From Nostoc sp. XA010 (GTDB lineage Bacteria; Cyanobacteriota; Cyanobacteriia; Cyanobacteriales; Nostocaceae), in the NCBI RefSeq assembly GCF_020829625.1, contig NZ_JAIVFX010000003.1:186001-250000 (forward strand): a stretch of DNA of 64,000 bases, read 5' to 3'. Positions 9,201-18,125 of the stretch are shown here, one piece after another. The notes beneath the pieces are model-generated. The model was given only the letters and a program-made list of their open reading frames with translations. It had not been told where the DNA came from and searched no databases. A program made the position numbers and the translations under genes. The number at the start of each line of letters is the position of its first letter. Positions within the stretch are counted from its first letter, which is position 1.

Positions 9201-10963
9201 TGTTAGAATTATTGGCTCCTCCAGCCCATAATAAGGGATTAGAAATTGCCGCGTTAATCTATCCCAATGTCCCCACCCATCTGCAAGGCGATGCTGGCCG
9301 CCTCCGGCAAATTCTTATGAACCTGATTAGCAATGCGATCAAGTTCACCAGTAATGGAGAGGTAGTACTACGAGCAGAATTGCGTTCGCAAAACTCTACT
9401 ACAGCCACCATCTATTTTGCCATCACAGATACGGGTCTTGGCATTACCTCTGAAGACCAATGCAAACTCTTTACGCCATTTACCCAAGTAGATGCTTCCA
9501 CCACCCGCAAATATGGCGGCACAGGTTTGGGATTAGCCATCTGCAAGCAACTGGTGAGCTTAATGGGAGGAGAAATTGGCGTAGAAAGTCGGTTGGGCAA
9601 AGGATCTAAGTTTTGGTTTGAAGTAACTTTTGCCAAACAACTTCACCCTATTTCCTCAGAAAGCGAAGGCGAACTTTTGACTAATCGGCGCTTGTTAGTA
9701 GTGGATAATAATACTACTAATCGTAAAATTATCTACCATCAAGCTACTCGTTGGGGAATGATTGTAGATCAGGCTGCTTCGGCTGCTAGTGCCCTCAGAG
9801 CTATTCAGGAGGCTGCCAAGCAGAAAATTCTATATGACGTTGCTGTGATTGATATGCAGATGCCAGAAATAGATGGCATGACTTTAGGAGAGCAAATTAA
9901 GGCAAATTCAGCGATCGCTAGTTTACCTTTAATTATGCTTACCTCTACTTATCAACGAGATGAAATCCAAAAGGCGCTAAAAATAGGATTTACAGCTTAT
10001 TTATCCAAGCCTGTTAAGCCGTCCCGACTCCTCGATTCCATCATGACTATTTTAGGAACGCAGATGGAACAAAAGGAGTCAGAATGGGCTACGCCCCGCT
10101 TTGCTAACAAGAGTCAGGAGTTAAAAGTTAAAAATTACGAAAACAAGAGCAACTATTATTCTCCTAGCCCTAACTTCCTCAAACTTAGAATTCTTCTAGC
10201 TGAAGATAATTTGGTAAATCAGAAAGTTGCCCTGAAGCAACTCCAAAGCCTGGGTTATAGCGCTGATGTCGTTGGTAATGGAAAAGAGGTATTGCAGCTA
10301 TTAGAAAAAATTCCCTACGATTTAATTCTGATGGATTGCCAAATGCCAGTTCTTGACGGTTTAGAAACCACAAAAGAAATTCATCGTTGGCAAGAAAGTA
10401 GCTTTGTCAGTGGTCGTCGTCCTGTAGTAATTGCGATGACAGCTAATGCCATGAAAGAAGATCAACAAATGTGTCTAGATGCCGGAATGGACGACTATCT
10501 AAGTAAGCCAGTAATTAAACAAAAATTGGCTGCGGCGCTAGAGCGTTGGGGAGGCGCGATATTTAGAGAAAAAGAAACAGATGCTTTGGAACAGACAGTT
10601 TCTACAACAGATGTAGATTCATTTGACCTCCCAATTGATTGGAAACGCTTGCATCAACTCTCAGAAAACAACCTAGAATTTGAATTGGAACTACTACAAT
10701 TATTTGTTGAAGATATTCAACCTCATCTAGAGGTAATTAAAATAGCGCTCGCTGATTATGATTTTGAGCAAGTAGCGCTCCGAACCCATCAAATTAAAGG
10801 TTCTAGTGCCAATATTGGAGCTATAACTATGCATCTAGCCGCAGAAAAGCTAGAACGACTAGCTTACAATAAAGAACGTCGAGGTACTACTAACTTAATC
10901 TCAGAGTTAGAAGAGTTTGTTCAACGCATCCAAGAATTTTTAAGCAGGACTCTTAATTCCTAA
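6269..10963 (+). CDS. Hybrid sensor histidine kinase (GAF-CHASE3-PAS-GAF-GAF-HisKA-HATPase-REC-REC-Hpt)
   Basis: A 1564-aa phosphorelay protein. In order: N-terminal GAF (about 10-165), membrane helix (about 186-208), CHASE3-like extracytoplasmic region, second membrane helix (about 363-385), PAS (about 400-520), two GAF domains (about 535-690 and 710-870), HisKA with phospho-acceptor H905 in [11 protein letters not shown], HATPase with N-box NLISNAIKF and GGTGLGLAI, a receiver with D1195, a second receiver with D1356 and an Hpt domain with H1507 in [10 protein letters not shown]. All phosphorelay residues are intact. The first receiver begins VVDNN where acidic residues are usual, so it may be weaker. 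No DNA-binding output is present, so a separate regulator is expected; the REC-PP2C protein encoded just downstream is a candidate partner. Start is ATG at 6269. Confidence 0.93.
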   Translation: MKAPLPDNETQRIESLLEYKILDTPSEAAFDDLTRLASYICGTPIALISLVDSDRQWFKSKVGLDVLQTPRNQALCAHAIMQPEVFIVPDTTEDERFATNPLVSSDPNIRFYAGVPLINPEGYALGTLCVIDRVPRNLSLEQVEALRILGRQVIKQLEMRRTLTSLVLVSDTRKQVQKGHKQFFKRVAVGFGLASTILVLIGVISYKNTQILINTNNQVQTTQEKINKLEELLSEMKDAETGQRGYILTGQESYLEPYQAVITNIDQKIAELKDLIADQPSQKKQFATLEYLIAAKLAILKKTIYLRQNQGFEAALQVIQTNHGKHLMDDIRKIIYEINNQDRGLLKQQSQAAKASAKNTFLTLAFAISLGFLIMAIVYYLISREVRERKLTEETLNTERNFISAVLDTASALVIVLNTQGQIVRFNQACEQTTGYSFDEVRGRHFWNLFLLAEELGPVKAVFDQLEFGEGPQKYENYWITKDGSRRLIAWVNTTLQDYKGRVEYIVATGIDISDVSEELRLRKRTEQHLKAEYATTRVLAESTTINEAMPQILQGICESLGWNLSEFWIVDQQVNLLSLLNSWYKTSYKMQEFDILSRQTTFAPGIGLPGRVWTSVEPVWIADVVEEQHFVRSQIAAQADLHGAFGFPIRSGKKIIGVITCFSHEIQRPDPDLATVMNSIGEQVGQFIERKQAEEELQRQNLRSQLFTEITLKIRQSLQIKEILQITVTEVQKILHSDRVLIYQPLADGSGATIVEAVVSGWLAIKDKELADAYFQAEYTQQYYLQQYRQKLNLEFTDLDMAELQKSHIELLQQFGVKSNLVIPILVKEEICGLLIVHQCGSSRQWSSFETHLLRQIADQVGIALAQAQMLNAETQQRRELEIARHQAELASKTKSAFLANMSHEIRTPMNAVLGMTGLMLETPLNSEQRDFIETIRISGDALLSLINEILDLSKLEAGEMALETLDFDLSTCIEEVLELLAPPAHNKGLEIAALIYPNVPTHLQGDAGRLRQILMNLISNAIKFTSNGEVVLRAELRSQNSTTATIYFAITDTGLGITSEDQCKLFTPFTQVDASTTRKYGGTGLGLAICKQLVSLMGGEIGVESRLGKGSKFWFEVTFAKQLHPISSESEGELLTNRRLLVVDNNTTNRKIIYHQATRWGMIVDQAASAASALRAIQEAAKQKILYDVAVIDMQMPEIDGMTLGEQIKANSAIASLPLIMLTSTYQRDEIQKALKIGFTAYLSKPVKPSRLLDSIMTILGTQMEQKESEWATPRFANKSQELKVKNYENKSNYYSPSPNFLKLRILLAEDNLVNQKVALKQLQSLGYSADVVGNGKEVLQLLEKIPYDLILMDCQMPVLDGLETTKEIHRWQESSFVSGRRPVVIAMTANAMKEDQQMCLDAGMDDYLSKPVIKQKLAAALERWGGAIFREKETDALEQTVSTTDVDSFDLPIDWKRLHQLSENNLEFELELLQLFVEDIQPHLEVIKIALADYDFEQVALRTHQIKGSSANIGAITMHLAAEKLERLAYNKERRGTTNLISELEEFVQRIQEFLSRTLNS

Positions 10964-10994
10964 CTTTTGCCTGCTGACTGAAGAGTCAGGGGCT

Positions 10995-11480
10995 TTAATA
11001 ATATTTACTAATAAATAAACAGTAACGATGATCTACTGTCGGCTCATAACTCAACTTGTCGGCAATGGCGGACATGATTTTTAAACCACGACCGCGCTCT
11101 TGCTCATTCTCCTCAAATTCAGATATTTTTTGCAGTTGCTGCTCTAAGTCAAAGGGTTCACCTTGAGACCAAATACGAATTTCTATGTATTCATCTAATC
11201 GTACAGCTTCTATTTCAATAGGAGTTTCAATAGGTAAATTTCTGTGAGCATGTTCAACAATGTTAGTAAAGCCTTCCATCATCAGAGTTTGACATTGCCA
11301 CCAAATTGTTTTATCGGGGATAGCTGGTTGATTCATCTGCTCGAACCAAGACAATACTTTAGGTGAGGCTGTCAAGTCTGTGTTGACTTTTAGATAAATT
11401 TTATTTTTCACTTCTTGACCAATAAATATTTTGAAACGATCATATTCGATAATGAATTTATTTAATTTGAGTATTTTCAC
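10995..11480 (-). CDS. Anti-sigma/serine kinase-like ATP-binding protein (RsbW family)
   Basis: 161 aa, GHKL ATPase of the RsbW/SpoIIAB type, expected to phosphorylate a STAS antagonist. The N-box (EGFTNIVEHAHRN) and the glycine-rich box (ERGRGLKIMSAIADKL) are clear. It converges with the kinase at 6269-10963 (32 bp between stops) and is divergent from the REC-PP2C phosphatase gene (80 bp), so the two share a promoter region. Together with the STAS protein at 13086 it makes a complete partner-switching set. The target sigma factor or output protein is not evident nearby. Confidence 0.88.
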   Translation of the reverse strand: MKILKLNKFIIEYDRFKIFIGQEVKNKIYLKVNTDLTASPKVLSWFEQMNQPAIPDKTIWWQCQTLMMEGFTNIVEHAHRNLPIETPIEIEAVRLDEYIEIRIWSQGEPFDLEQQLQKISEFEENEQERGRGLKIMSAIADKLSYEPTVDHRYCLFISKYY

Positions 11481-11560
11481 TATACATTTAAAACTAAATT
11501 TAATATAAGTTTAATGAAAGTAATTAATTACTTTTTATTCTACTTAGCTAAATTTAATTT

Positions 11561-12751
11561 ATGTTTAAAATTCTGGTTATTGATGATGACCCTATAGTGC
11601 GAACAGTACTGAAAAAAACACTCCAAAATCAGGGTTATGATATTAGTGTCGCCAAAAATGGCGAGGAAGGAATTACACAAGCACAATTACTACATCCTGC
11701 TCTGATTATCTGTGACTGGATGATGTCTCAATTAGATGGGTTAGAAGTGTGCCGTCGAATTAGGGCAGATCCAGAATTAGCAACTACTTTTTTTATTCTA
11801 TTGACTGCTAGGGGAGCAGCTCGAGGAGAGGAGGAAGATAGAGTTAAGGGACTTGATGCTGGAGCAGACGAGTTTGTTTCTAAACCAATAGAGATGAATG
11901 AATTGAAAGCACGGGTGAGAGCAGGGCTAAGATTACACCAGGTAAATCAGGACTTACAAAGTCAAAAAAAAGCTTTGGAGACACTAAATCAAGATTTACA
12001 AACCCAAAAGCAAATTTTGGAAGCAGAATTGTCAGAGGCTGCTGACTATGTGCGATCGCTTTTACCCTCACCACTTGTAGGAGCAGTAACTACAGAAAAT
12101 CTGTTTATTCCCTCAGCACAGCTTGGGGGAGATTGCTTTGACCATCATTGGATCGACGAGGATAATTTGGCAATTTATTTGTTGGATGTATCAGGACACG
12201 GCGTAGGTTCAGCCCTCCTATCTGTATCCGTGCTGAATGTTTTGCGATCGCAATCTCTACCGAACACTAATTTTTGTCAACCCAGCGAAGTCCTAAAAGC
12301 CCTCAATCACGCTTTCCAAATGAAAAATCACGGTGAGAAATACTTCACAATTTGGTATGGAGTTTATCACCGCCTTAAACGTCAACTCATTTATGCTAAC
12401 GCCGGACATCCACCAGCTTTACTGTTGTCTAATACTTCAACAACAAGTATCCAAGTTGAACAGTTAACTTCTTTAGATTTACCAATTGGCTTTTTACCTG
12501 ATGTCCAATTTGAGGATGCTGTTTTTGATATTGAAGAAAACAGCACTTTATACATTTTTAGTGATGGCGCTTATGAAATTAATCAGTCAGACGGCGAAAT
12601 TTGGGGTATTGATGCTTTCATTGAACTAATAACGAAATATAGCCTGAAAGATACGTGTAACCTCAAGGAATTATTAGCAAATATTCTCACTTTAAATGCT
12701 CAAGACAATCTTGATGATGACTTATCTTTAGTAAAAGTTAACTTTAGTTAG
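11561..12751 (+). CDS. Response regulator with PP2C-type serine phosphatase output (RsbU-like)
   Basis: 396 aa. Receiver domain at residues 1-125 with the acidic pocket DDD and phospho-acceptor D52 (IICDWMMSQLDG), a coiled-coil linker at about 128-165 with two near-identical repeats (LNQDLQTQKQ), then a PPM/SpoIIE phosphatase domain (GGDCFDHHWIDEDN, LDVSGHGVGSALLS, ANAGHPPALL, DDDLSLVKV). Phosphorylation of the receiver should switch the phosphatase, which dephosphorylates a STAS antagonist; the protein at 13086-13436 is the obvious substrate and the kinase at 10995 the opposing enzyme. It begins ATG in AT-rich DNA with no strong ribosome-binding site. Confidence 0.92.
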   Translation: MFKILVIDDDPIVRTVLKKTLQNQGYDISVAKNGEEGITQAQLLHPALIICDWMMSQLDGLEVCRRIRADPELATTFFILLTARGAARGEEEDRVKGLDAGADEFVSKPIEMNELKARVRAGLRLHQVNQDLQSQKKALETLNQDLQTQKQILEAELSEAADYVRSLLPSPLVGAVTTENLFIPSAQLGGDCFDHHWIDEDNLAIYLLDVSGHGVGSALLSVSVLNVLRSQSLPNTNFCQPSEVLKALNHAFQMKNHGEKYFTIWYGVYHRLKRQLIYANAGHPPALLLSNTSTTSIQVEQLTSLDLPIGFLPDVQFEDAVFDIEENSTLYIFSDGAYEINQSDGEIWGIDAFIELITKYSLKDTCNLKELLANILTLNAQDNLDDDLSLVKVNFS

Positions 12752-13085
12752 GACAGTCAAATGTGAAGGGAGCATCCCAAATGTGCAATTTATATCAAAC
12801 CCAGGTTGTAAATTGTCATTGTGATCGCAAGGTATTCGAGTGTTCGCGAAGCGTCTTGAAGACAAGCAATCCCATATCTTGCGATTGCTTTACTAGTACG
12901 GCACGGCGTAAAGAGAGCAACCACTTAAAATCCCTAAAGAGCTTATTCCATAATACTTTTGACTTTTGACTTTTGACTTCCGCCTTGTGGTATTAGGCTG
13001 TCGCTTTGTACCTTGGGGAACGCCAGGGGCGAACGCAATAAAAAACATGTTCTTGCAAAATTGAGATGCTCCCAACTCCCAATAG
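12752..13085. other. Intergenic region with dispersed repeats
   Basis: 334 bp between converging genes. It holds one copy of the 106-107 bp dispersed element (12892-12997), a GCGAAGCGTCTT-type HIP-related repeat near 12846 and a sequence near 13024-13038 resembling the ends of the element inserted in cesA. I find no gene. Confidence 0.65.
12892..12997 (-). mobile_element. Copy A of a 106-107 bp dispersed element (MITE-like)
   Basis: Reverse-oriented copy of the element also present at 32974-33080 and 52786-52892. On the minus strand it starts CCTAATACCACAAGGCGG, continues with AAAAGTC tandem repeats and ends TTTACGCCGTGCCGTACTAGT. The ends are imperfect inverted repeats. The middle differs more from the other two copies than they do from each other. 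Confidence 0.75.
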
Positions 13086-13436
13086 TCAAATTTTGTATTG
13101 TCTACCAGCTTGCTCTATTGGCAATACTTTCTGCTTGAATTCATCGCGGTCAGCAAAGACTTGAAAAATTCTATTCATTTTAGTCAGTTCAAACAACATC
13201 CTGACTTGATCGCTGATAGAACAGACAAAAAGTTTACTATCAGCATTCCGTACCATTTGCGTTGCTGATACTAAAGCGCCTAAACCAGAGCTATCGATAA
13301 AGTTTACTTGTTTCATGTCAAGCAACAAAATATCGGCTCCATTTGCCAGAATGCCGCTAATTTGACGACGCAGTTCATTACCTCTAATCCCATCTATAAT
13401 TCCAGATAGTTCTAGGACTGTTACATTTAGTTGCAT
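13086..13436 (-). CDS. STAS-domain anti-sigma factor antagonist
   Basis: 116 aa, single STAS domain (SpoIIAA/RsbV type). The phosphorylatable serine is in the motif FIDSSGLGALVSA, around residues 56-68. It is expected to bind the RsbW-like kinase when unphosphorylated, and to be phosphorylated by that kinase and dephosphorylated by the REC-PP2C protein. Gene order is kinase (-), phosphatase (+), antagonist (-), so the three genes are not one operon and can be controlled separately. Start is ATG at 13436. Confidence 0.92.
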   Translation of the reverse strand: MQLNVTVLELSGIIDGIRGNELRRQISGILANGADILLLDMKQVNFIDSSGLGALVSATQMVRNADSKLFVCSISDQVRMLFELTKMNRIFQVFADRDEFKQKVLPIEQAGRQYKI

Positions 13437-13602
13437 GGTTTATTTCCTGATTATTTATTTCCTTTTAAAACTATATATATATTGGCATTTAGTTAATGGA
13501 AATGGCAATAGATATAGTAGTTGCTACCCAGTCGGATATCTCATTAAAAATATCCAAAGTTTTCTACTAACTATGAACAGACAACTGTAGCTATATAACA
13601 GT
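13437..13602. other. AT-rich intergenic segment upstream of the STAS gene
   Basis: Contains the likely STAS-gene promoter region; TATATATAT at about 13473-13481 is a loose match to an AT-rich promoter. No gene is visible. Confidence 0.4.
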
Positions 13603-13817
13603 TTATTGCTTGCGTTTCATTTTCAATACTAGTGCGATCCTTGCCAGCACACCAAGAACAATATTAGGTTCTGGGACTGAAACCTCATTAGCCACATTTC
13701 CTGTTTTTTTGATTTCTAGCAATATATTTCCAGTATTGTCACTATAGAATTAACCGTAGAGAATGCTCCTAATCCTACTAGACTAAAAACCATTAAAGCA
13801 CCCAGAAATTTTTTCAT
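13603..13817 (-). pseudogene. Frameshifted miniature PEP-CTERM protein gene
   Basis: An ATG at 13817 opens a good signal peptide (MKKFLGALMVFSLVGLGAF) that stops after 33 codons. The neighbouring frame then continues to a stop at 13603-13605 and encodes a classical PEP-CTERM tail: VPEPN, a hydrophobic helix (IVLGVLARIALVL) and a basic end KMKRKQ. Length from ATG to the second stop is 215 bp, one base short of being in frame, so a single deletion near 13745-13755 explains it. The intact protein would be about 70 aa, exported and sorted by an exosortase. The alternative is a sequencing error. A second, intact PEP-CTERM protein lies at 27861-28700. Confidence 0.68.
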
Positions 13818-14063
13818 GTACTTGAATTGATTGCATGTAAATCTATCTTAAGCAATAAAATAAATTTTATGTATAAATCTACACAAAAAAAGCAATAAAT
13901 TTTATTTTGAAAAAATACAGTATTTTAATTTAGAAAAATCAAACTATTTTTTACCTAAGTTAGGAGTTATTTCTCCCTTATCCTTTTACCCTCCTTACTC
14001 CCTGCTCCCTTGCCTCTTTTTCAACTCTCAATTAATTCGCCACGATTTTACACAAAGCTGTAC
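13818..14063. other. AT-rich intergenic segment downstream of cesA
   Basis: No gene. A pyrimidine-rich stretch near 13981-14030 resembles a decayed CCCTCC/CCCTGCT tandem repeat. Confidence 0.4.
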
Positions 14064-15875
14064 TTAGGACTCTTTTGGAGGCTGCCAAATAGATGCGTGG
14101 ATAATAGCCCACAAAAGTAACAAGTTATAGATAGCCCATGTACTATTTAGTAAGTGAACTAAAGGATTATTTAGATGACCAATCGCAAAGCGGTAAAGAC
14201 TCGACAATATTCCTAAACTAGTGAGGGTAAAGACAACCAACTGTGGCCAAACGAGCCGGAGATAAATCCCGGATTGACGTTGCTTAGGTGTTACTTGAAA
14301 ATTTATTTTTTGTCCTGTGAATACACTCCATACAGCTTGGATTAATAAGGGGAATAAAGCGATCGCATATTGTTCCGAACGCCAAACTTCCCTAGCTGGA
14401 ATGCCCCAAGTAGCTGCTAGGAAAGTCAGACGGTTGATAACAAAAGCTGGGAAAAAGTGTATGGCAAAGTCAGCTCCGTAGCTTTTAACTGGAATCATGT
14501 CCGTAAAAAAATAGATAATTGGACAAGAAAGAAAAACTAGAGTTGCAAAACCAGAGAAATAACTATACATCGTCTGAAAATATTGCAACCTCTGCCAAAA
14601 CATTAGCCCTGATTTTGTCAGTGGATTTTCTCTTACTAGTACTTGAATAGTTCCTTGTGCCCAGCGTAACCTCTGTTTAAGAGTAGAACTCAAGTCATCT
14701 GGCGCTAAACCTTCTGCCAAAAGTTCATTGTGATAAATAGATTTCCAGCCAGCGCTATGCAGACGCATAGCTGTATTCATATCTTCGGTAATGCTATTAC
14801 TCGATACCCCACCAATTAAATCAAATTCATCTAAACGTTTTTCATCTTTGGCAAAATCATCAGCAAAATTTTGCAGTCCTACGCTAACTAATGCCTCACG
14901 CCTTAGTATCGCATTTGTGCCCGTATAGAAGGCAGCGTTCATGCCATCTTTACCTTGTTGAAGTGGCCCATAAAAGAAATTTGCTCGATGTCCAAAAGGA
15001 TCGCCTGGAGGAATATTGTAAAAATCCTGGCGAGTTTGTACAAAAGCAATTTTATTCTCGTCGTATTTTCCTGTTGAAAGATTATAAGTGTAGAAATAAG
15101 GTACAACTCGCTTGAGAAAATTTGGCTTGGGAATGTGGTCGGCATCTAGAGTAACAATAAAATTCCCTGCCGTTTCTCCAGAAAAAATTGCGTAATTGAT
15201 GTTGCCTGCTTTGGCATGATGCGCTACACCAGGCTTCTTGGGACGAGCAATGTAGCGAAACCGGGAGAGTTCCACAAGTTCCAGTTCTTTTTTGCGAATA
15301 GCTGCTTCTAAGGCTTTTCGTTCGCTAGTTAAGCGATCGCGTAGCGTCTTTGCAGGAGAATCGCTTATACTTTGATGCTGTGGAGGTAACCAAAGAATAA
15401 ACTGTCGTAAACTTTGCACAAATTCGGTAGCAAATTGATTAACCACCGATTCTGATGATTGTAGCCACTGTTCAGCAGCTTGAGTATTAGGTGTGAAATT
15501 TTCTAGTTGCTTCAGACGCTCCAACAAGCTAGAGTGTTCTGCATCAATTCGATTCGCTTCTCGTTGTAGTTGTGGTGACTGCAAATCCTCAATACACAAT
15601 CTTTCTGTCATAGCTCGTATATCAGCCGAGTTACCGTCATCGAGTACATAAACGCATAACTTGGTTGGCGGATAATCTATTGCTAGAGCAGCTTTGGCAG
15701 TTTCTTCTACAATTTCCGGCGGCTCGTTGTAGCAGGTGATAAATACATCCACTGTTGGCCAATCTGATCTGGGTATAGATGGGATCATCTGGTCGAGAGA
15801 CTTAACCTGTCGCACCAAAGGACGCCACAACCCCAGGGCAAACGCATCTAAAGTATAAGAATCCTTTAATAGCAA
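14064..15875 (-). CDS. Cellulose synthase catalytic domain (GT2), 3' part of a gene split by an insertion
   Basis: 603-aa open frame starting at a TTG inside the inserted element. It carries the whole family 2 glycosyltransferase core of a UDP-glucose-using beta-glucan synthase: VDVFITCYNEP, VLDDG, TLDADH near residue 243, the TED motif near 362 and QRLRW near 398, followed by several membrane helices up to the C-terminus. A coiled, charged insertion (about residues 95-215) separates the first aspartate from the DxD region. The first TM helices of the enzyme are encoded in the separate upstream frame 15921-16205. Removing the 138 bp between the two GGTTGTGG copies joins FVIGLW to RPLVRQV in frame, giving a protein of about 667 aa. 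As it stands the enzyme is probably inactive unless the pieces assemble. Confidence 0.85.
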   Translation of the reverse strand: MLLKDSYTLDAFALGLWRPLVRQVKSLDQMIPSIPRSDWPTVDVFITCYNEPPEIVEETAKAALAIDYPPTKLCVYVLDDGNSADIRAMTERLCIEDLQSPQLQREANRIDAEHSSLLERLKQLENFTPNTQAAEQWLQSSESVVNQFATEFVQSLRQFILWLPPQHQSISDSPAKTLRDRLTSERKALEAAIRKKELELVELSRFRYIARPKKPGVAHHAKAGNINYAIFSGETAGNFIVTLDADHIPKPNFLKRVVPYFYTYNLSTGKYDENKIAFVQTRQDFYNIPPGDPFGHRANFFYGPLQQGKDGMNAAFYTGTNAILRREALVSVGLQNFADDFAKDEKRLDEFDLIGGVSSNSITEDMNTAMRLHSAGWKSIYHNELLAEGLAPDDLSSTLKQRLRWAQGTIQVLVRENPLTKSGLMFWQRLQYFQTMYSYFSGFATLVFLSCPIIYFFTDMIPVKSYGADFAIHFFPAFVINRLTFLAATWGIPAREVWRSEQYAIALFPLLIQAVWSVFTGQKINFQVTPKQRQSGIYLRLVWPQLVVFTLTSLGILSSLYRFAIGHLNNPLVHLLNSTWAIYNLLLLWAIIHASIWQPPKES

Positions 15876-15970
15876 GGGTTTCAGCGTTTTTAAATTTAGC
15901 CTATTTTTTCGTCAAGATCCTTATCCAGCAGGGGTTTCAGAAATGCCGTGCGTTCGCCCTGGCCACAACC
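15825..15970 (-). mobile_element. 130 bp miniature inverted-repeat element inserted in cesA, with 8 bp target duplication
   Basis: Element 15833-15962. Minus-strand ends are CCAGGGCGAACGCA and TGCGTTTGCCCTGG, inverted repeats matching at 13 of 14 positions. It is flanked on both sides by CCACAACC (15825-15832 and 15963-15970), a perfect 8 bp target duplication. Inside is an imperfect direct repeat (CTGAAACCC near both ends). It carries no coding capacity for a transposase, so it would have to be mobilised in trans. Element plus one target copy is 138 bp, a multiple of three, but the read-through frame contains TAA and TGA. Confidence 0.88.
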
Positions 15971-16205
15971 CAATCACAAACATTACGCCGCCGAAATAGC
16001 TATAAATTTCTGCTATCAGCAAAGGAATCGAGATCCAGAGCGCATCAAAATTGATGGAATGGGTAATGCGCCATTGCAAATACCAGATCCCAAAAATTAA
16101 ATTTATTTCTGCCAGGTAGCGAAACAACAGCGTTCTTTTTTTAAGTGATGAGCGACTGTTACCGGAAAAGTTTGAAGAATTATCGACAAGAGCAACTGAA
16201 GTCAT
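15921..16205 (-). pseudogene. N-terminal fragment of the split cellulose synthase
   Basis: 94-aa frame from ATG 16205. Residues 1-26 are cytoplasmic and basic, then two membrane helices (YLAEINLIFGIWYLQW and LWISIPLLIAEIYSYFGGVM), the standard N-terminal pair of CesA/BcsA proteins (LAEIY is a family hallmark). The last 13 residues after GLW come from the inserted element, and the frame ends at a TAA within it. Continuous with 14064-15875 once the insertion is removed. Confidence 0.8.
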
Positions 16206-16264
16206 GTTAGTACCAGGAATTAAAAATTAAGGATTAAAAATTAAATATTTAATTACTTTAAGTT

Positions 16265-17710
16265 TTAATTTTTAATTTCCGAAGGGTCAAGCACTAGTGG
16301 ATGTCTGCCTCTAGCTTGGTAAAGCAAACTTTCTAAAATGCTCGCATTCGTATTCACGTCAACTGAAGCATTAACACCTAGTTTAGAATTTTCATATCGT
16401 CCTGAAAAATAGCCGCGATTTTTATCGGATAAATTTTGAGCGAAGTCTCGCAGTTTTTTCGTGTAAGGTTCATCTGGCATGAGTGAAAACCAAGAAAATG
16501 CCGCTTTTGTACTGATAAACCGCAATTGAGGATAGGCTTTTCCTCTGGTGTTCACAGCTTGCCAAGATTGGCCATTGGAGTAGACGCTGTAATACAGAAA
16601 GTAAGGGGAACGATCTAAGGAGTCTTCATTTACAGCAGTTAAAATTCCAGTGCGTTTAAACCGTTGCTGTTGCACTTTAAAAAGGTTTTGCACTTGAGTT
16701 TTAACAGCATCATTCCAACCCATTTCTAAACCCCAGAGTAAATAAGGGTCATTCGTCAGGTAGTTAGTAGCTCCAGAGTTTTTGAAATTACGCTCGTCAA
16801 TTTGCAGTTTAATTCCATCTATTTGAACCGTTTTTACTGGTGGATTGGAAAGAGCATTTGCAGCTTGAATATTCCACAGCTTTAAACTGTGAGCAGCGTA
16901 TTGCTCGTAGCCTAATCGCCCTTCTTGCACTTCGAGAAGTTTGCCTGCTCTGGGGATAGCACCATTTAACCAACCATTTTTGACAAGTTTCGATATATGC
17001 CAACGAGCAACAATGCGATTGATATGCTCGCTATATTCTGGATAATGCGATCGCATAACATGCAATCCTAATAAAAATCGCGCCATATCCAAAGCTGACC
17101 AACCACTTGTACCCTTGCTATCGGGGGTGTCATTGAGTCGGCGCATTTCAGCAGTATGGGTGCTATAAGCTTTGTTGGGCAAACCAGTTGCAGGTAGCGG
17201 CAGTTTTTCTAACGTCTGTAGCAATGTGTTCATGCGCTTTTGGAAAACATCTTGCGGCAATAGCCCTAACTGGTAAGCCGCATGAATTCCTAGTAAGGCG
17301 CTACCTTGATCCCACCAAGTTGTCCACGGCAAGTTATCTACCGAATTTACTAAACCTGTTTGAGGATTCCAGTTACGCTCAAAATATTTCCAAGCCCGCC
17401 CCGCAGCAATTTTATCCGCTTCTTGAGTTAATCGTGGGAAAGAAGTTGTGGGCGTTGGAGTAGCGGGTTTTTCTGGCGTAGTGGTTGGTTTTGGTTTTAG
17501 TGGCGTGACTATCGGAGCAACCGATTCTGGAACGTTTGGTGGCGTTGGTGTTTGGACATCAGGATTAAAGTTATTAGGGGCAGCAATGATTATAGATGGC
17601 GTAGGAGAACACTGCCACGTCGCCAGACTTGGACAAAGCAGGGGTTGTTGATTTGCTGTTGCGTACAAAACTGATTGCAAAATCATGCTTTTGATGCCGC
17701 TTGTTGTCAT
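16265..17710 (-). CDS. DUF3131 domain protein
   Basis: 481 aa. Residues from about 95 to 475 form one DUF3131 domain (AGRAWKYFERNWNPQTGLVNSV, GWSALDMARFLLGLHV, EGRLGYEQYAAHSLKLW, STKAAFSWFSLMPDEPYTKKL), a family predicted to have an alpha/alpha-barrel glycosidase-like fold and often found beside cellulose synthases. The first 35 residues (SGIKSMILQSVLYATANQQPLL) are not a signal peptide; they match the tail of another DUF3131 copy (compare STNSMILQSLLYKVMNGQPLI in the 18378-21218 protein). A Pro/Thr-rich linker includes AAPNNFNPDVQTP, also found in the barrel protein at 4912. Its ATG directly follows the TAA of the GH26 remnant. This looks like a fusion product of an ancestral repeat-containing gene. 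Confidence 0.82.
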   Translation of the reverse strand: MTTSGIKSMILQSVLYATANQQPLLCPSLATWQCSPTPSIIIAAPNNFNPDVQTPTPPNVPESVAPIVTPLKPKPTTTPEKPATPTPTTSFPRLTQEADKIAAGRAWKYFERNWNPQTGLVNSVDNLPWTTWWDQGSALLGIHAAYQLGLLPQDVFQKRMNTLLQTLEKLPLPATGLPNKAYSTHTAEMRRLNDTPDSKGTSGWSALDMARFLLGLHVMRSHYPEYSEHINRIVARWHISKLVKNGWLNGAIPRAGKLLEVQEGRLGYEQYAAHSLKLWNIQAANALSNPPVKTVQIDGIKLQIDERNFKNSGATNYLTNDPYLLWGLEMGWNDAVKTQVQNLFKVQQQRFKRTGILTAVNEDSLDRSPYFLYYSVYSNGQSWQAVNTRGKAYPQLRFISTKAAFSWFSLMPDEPYTKKLRDFAQNLSDKNRGYFSGRYENSKLGVNASVDVNTNASILESLLYQARGRHPLVLDPSEIKN

Positions 17711-18125
17711 TTATATTTTCTTTGCCAACTCAGCAGGCGATAAATAGCCGAAAGCCGGATTATTTACCGCGTTTTTATAACCAGCAGATTTGCCGCTATT
17801 GCTGTTGATTGCCCAATCACATTCCTTATTAATATTGAAATAAAGAATAGCTCTTACACCCATCCCAGCTAGCTGAGTGTAAGAGTCTCGTAACCATTGG
17901 TCTTTGGCAGTGTTTTGTAAACTATTTTGCGTATTACTCGTACTAGCTGTTTGAGCGATGAAAATCGGCTTACTGCCAGCCATAACCTTCATCCGCTTGA
18001 TATATGGTTCAAAAACTTCTTTTGGGCTACTCCAGTGAGGCATCAGCGATCGCCATTAAATTTTTACTCGCAAAGATGCTTCCTAGTAAAATTAGCATCA
18101 TCAGCGCCAGTCGTACCTTGTTCAT
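17711..18125 (-). pseudogene. Truncated GH26-like glycoside hydrolase remnant
   Basis: Two pieces in different frames. From ATG 18125 a signal peptide (MNKVRLALMMLILLGSIFA) ends at a stop after 32 codons. From 18043 another frame encodes 110 aa that read as the C-terminal end of a family 26 glycoside hydrolase: SSPKEVFEPYIKRM, GSKPIFIAQTAS, DQWLRDSYTQL, VRAILYFNINKECDWAINS. The central catalytic part (a few hundred residues) is missing. The junction lies at a GCGATCGC octamer (18046-18053), so an internal deletion plus frame change is the simplest explanation. The intact enzyme would be an exported beta-glycanase near cellulose synthase. Family assignment rests on my recognition of the C-terminal motifs. 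Confidence 0.72.

Noticed and set aside
12763..12969. 68-codon frame after the phosphatase gene
   Set aside because: Composed of dispersed repeats and HIP-related sequence, no domain or convincing start.
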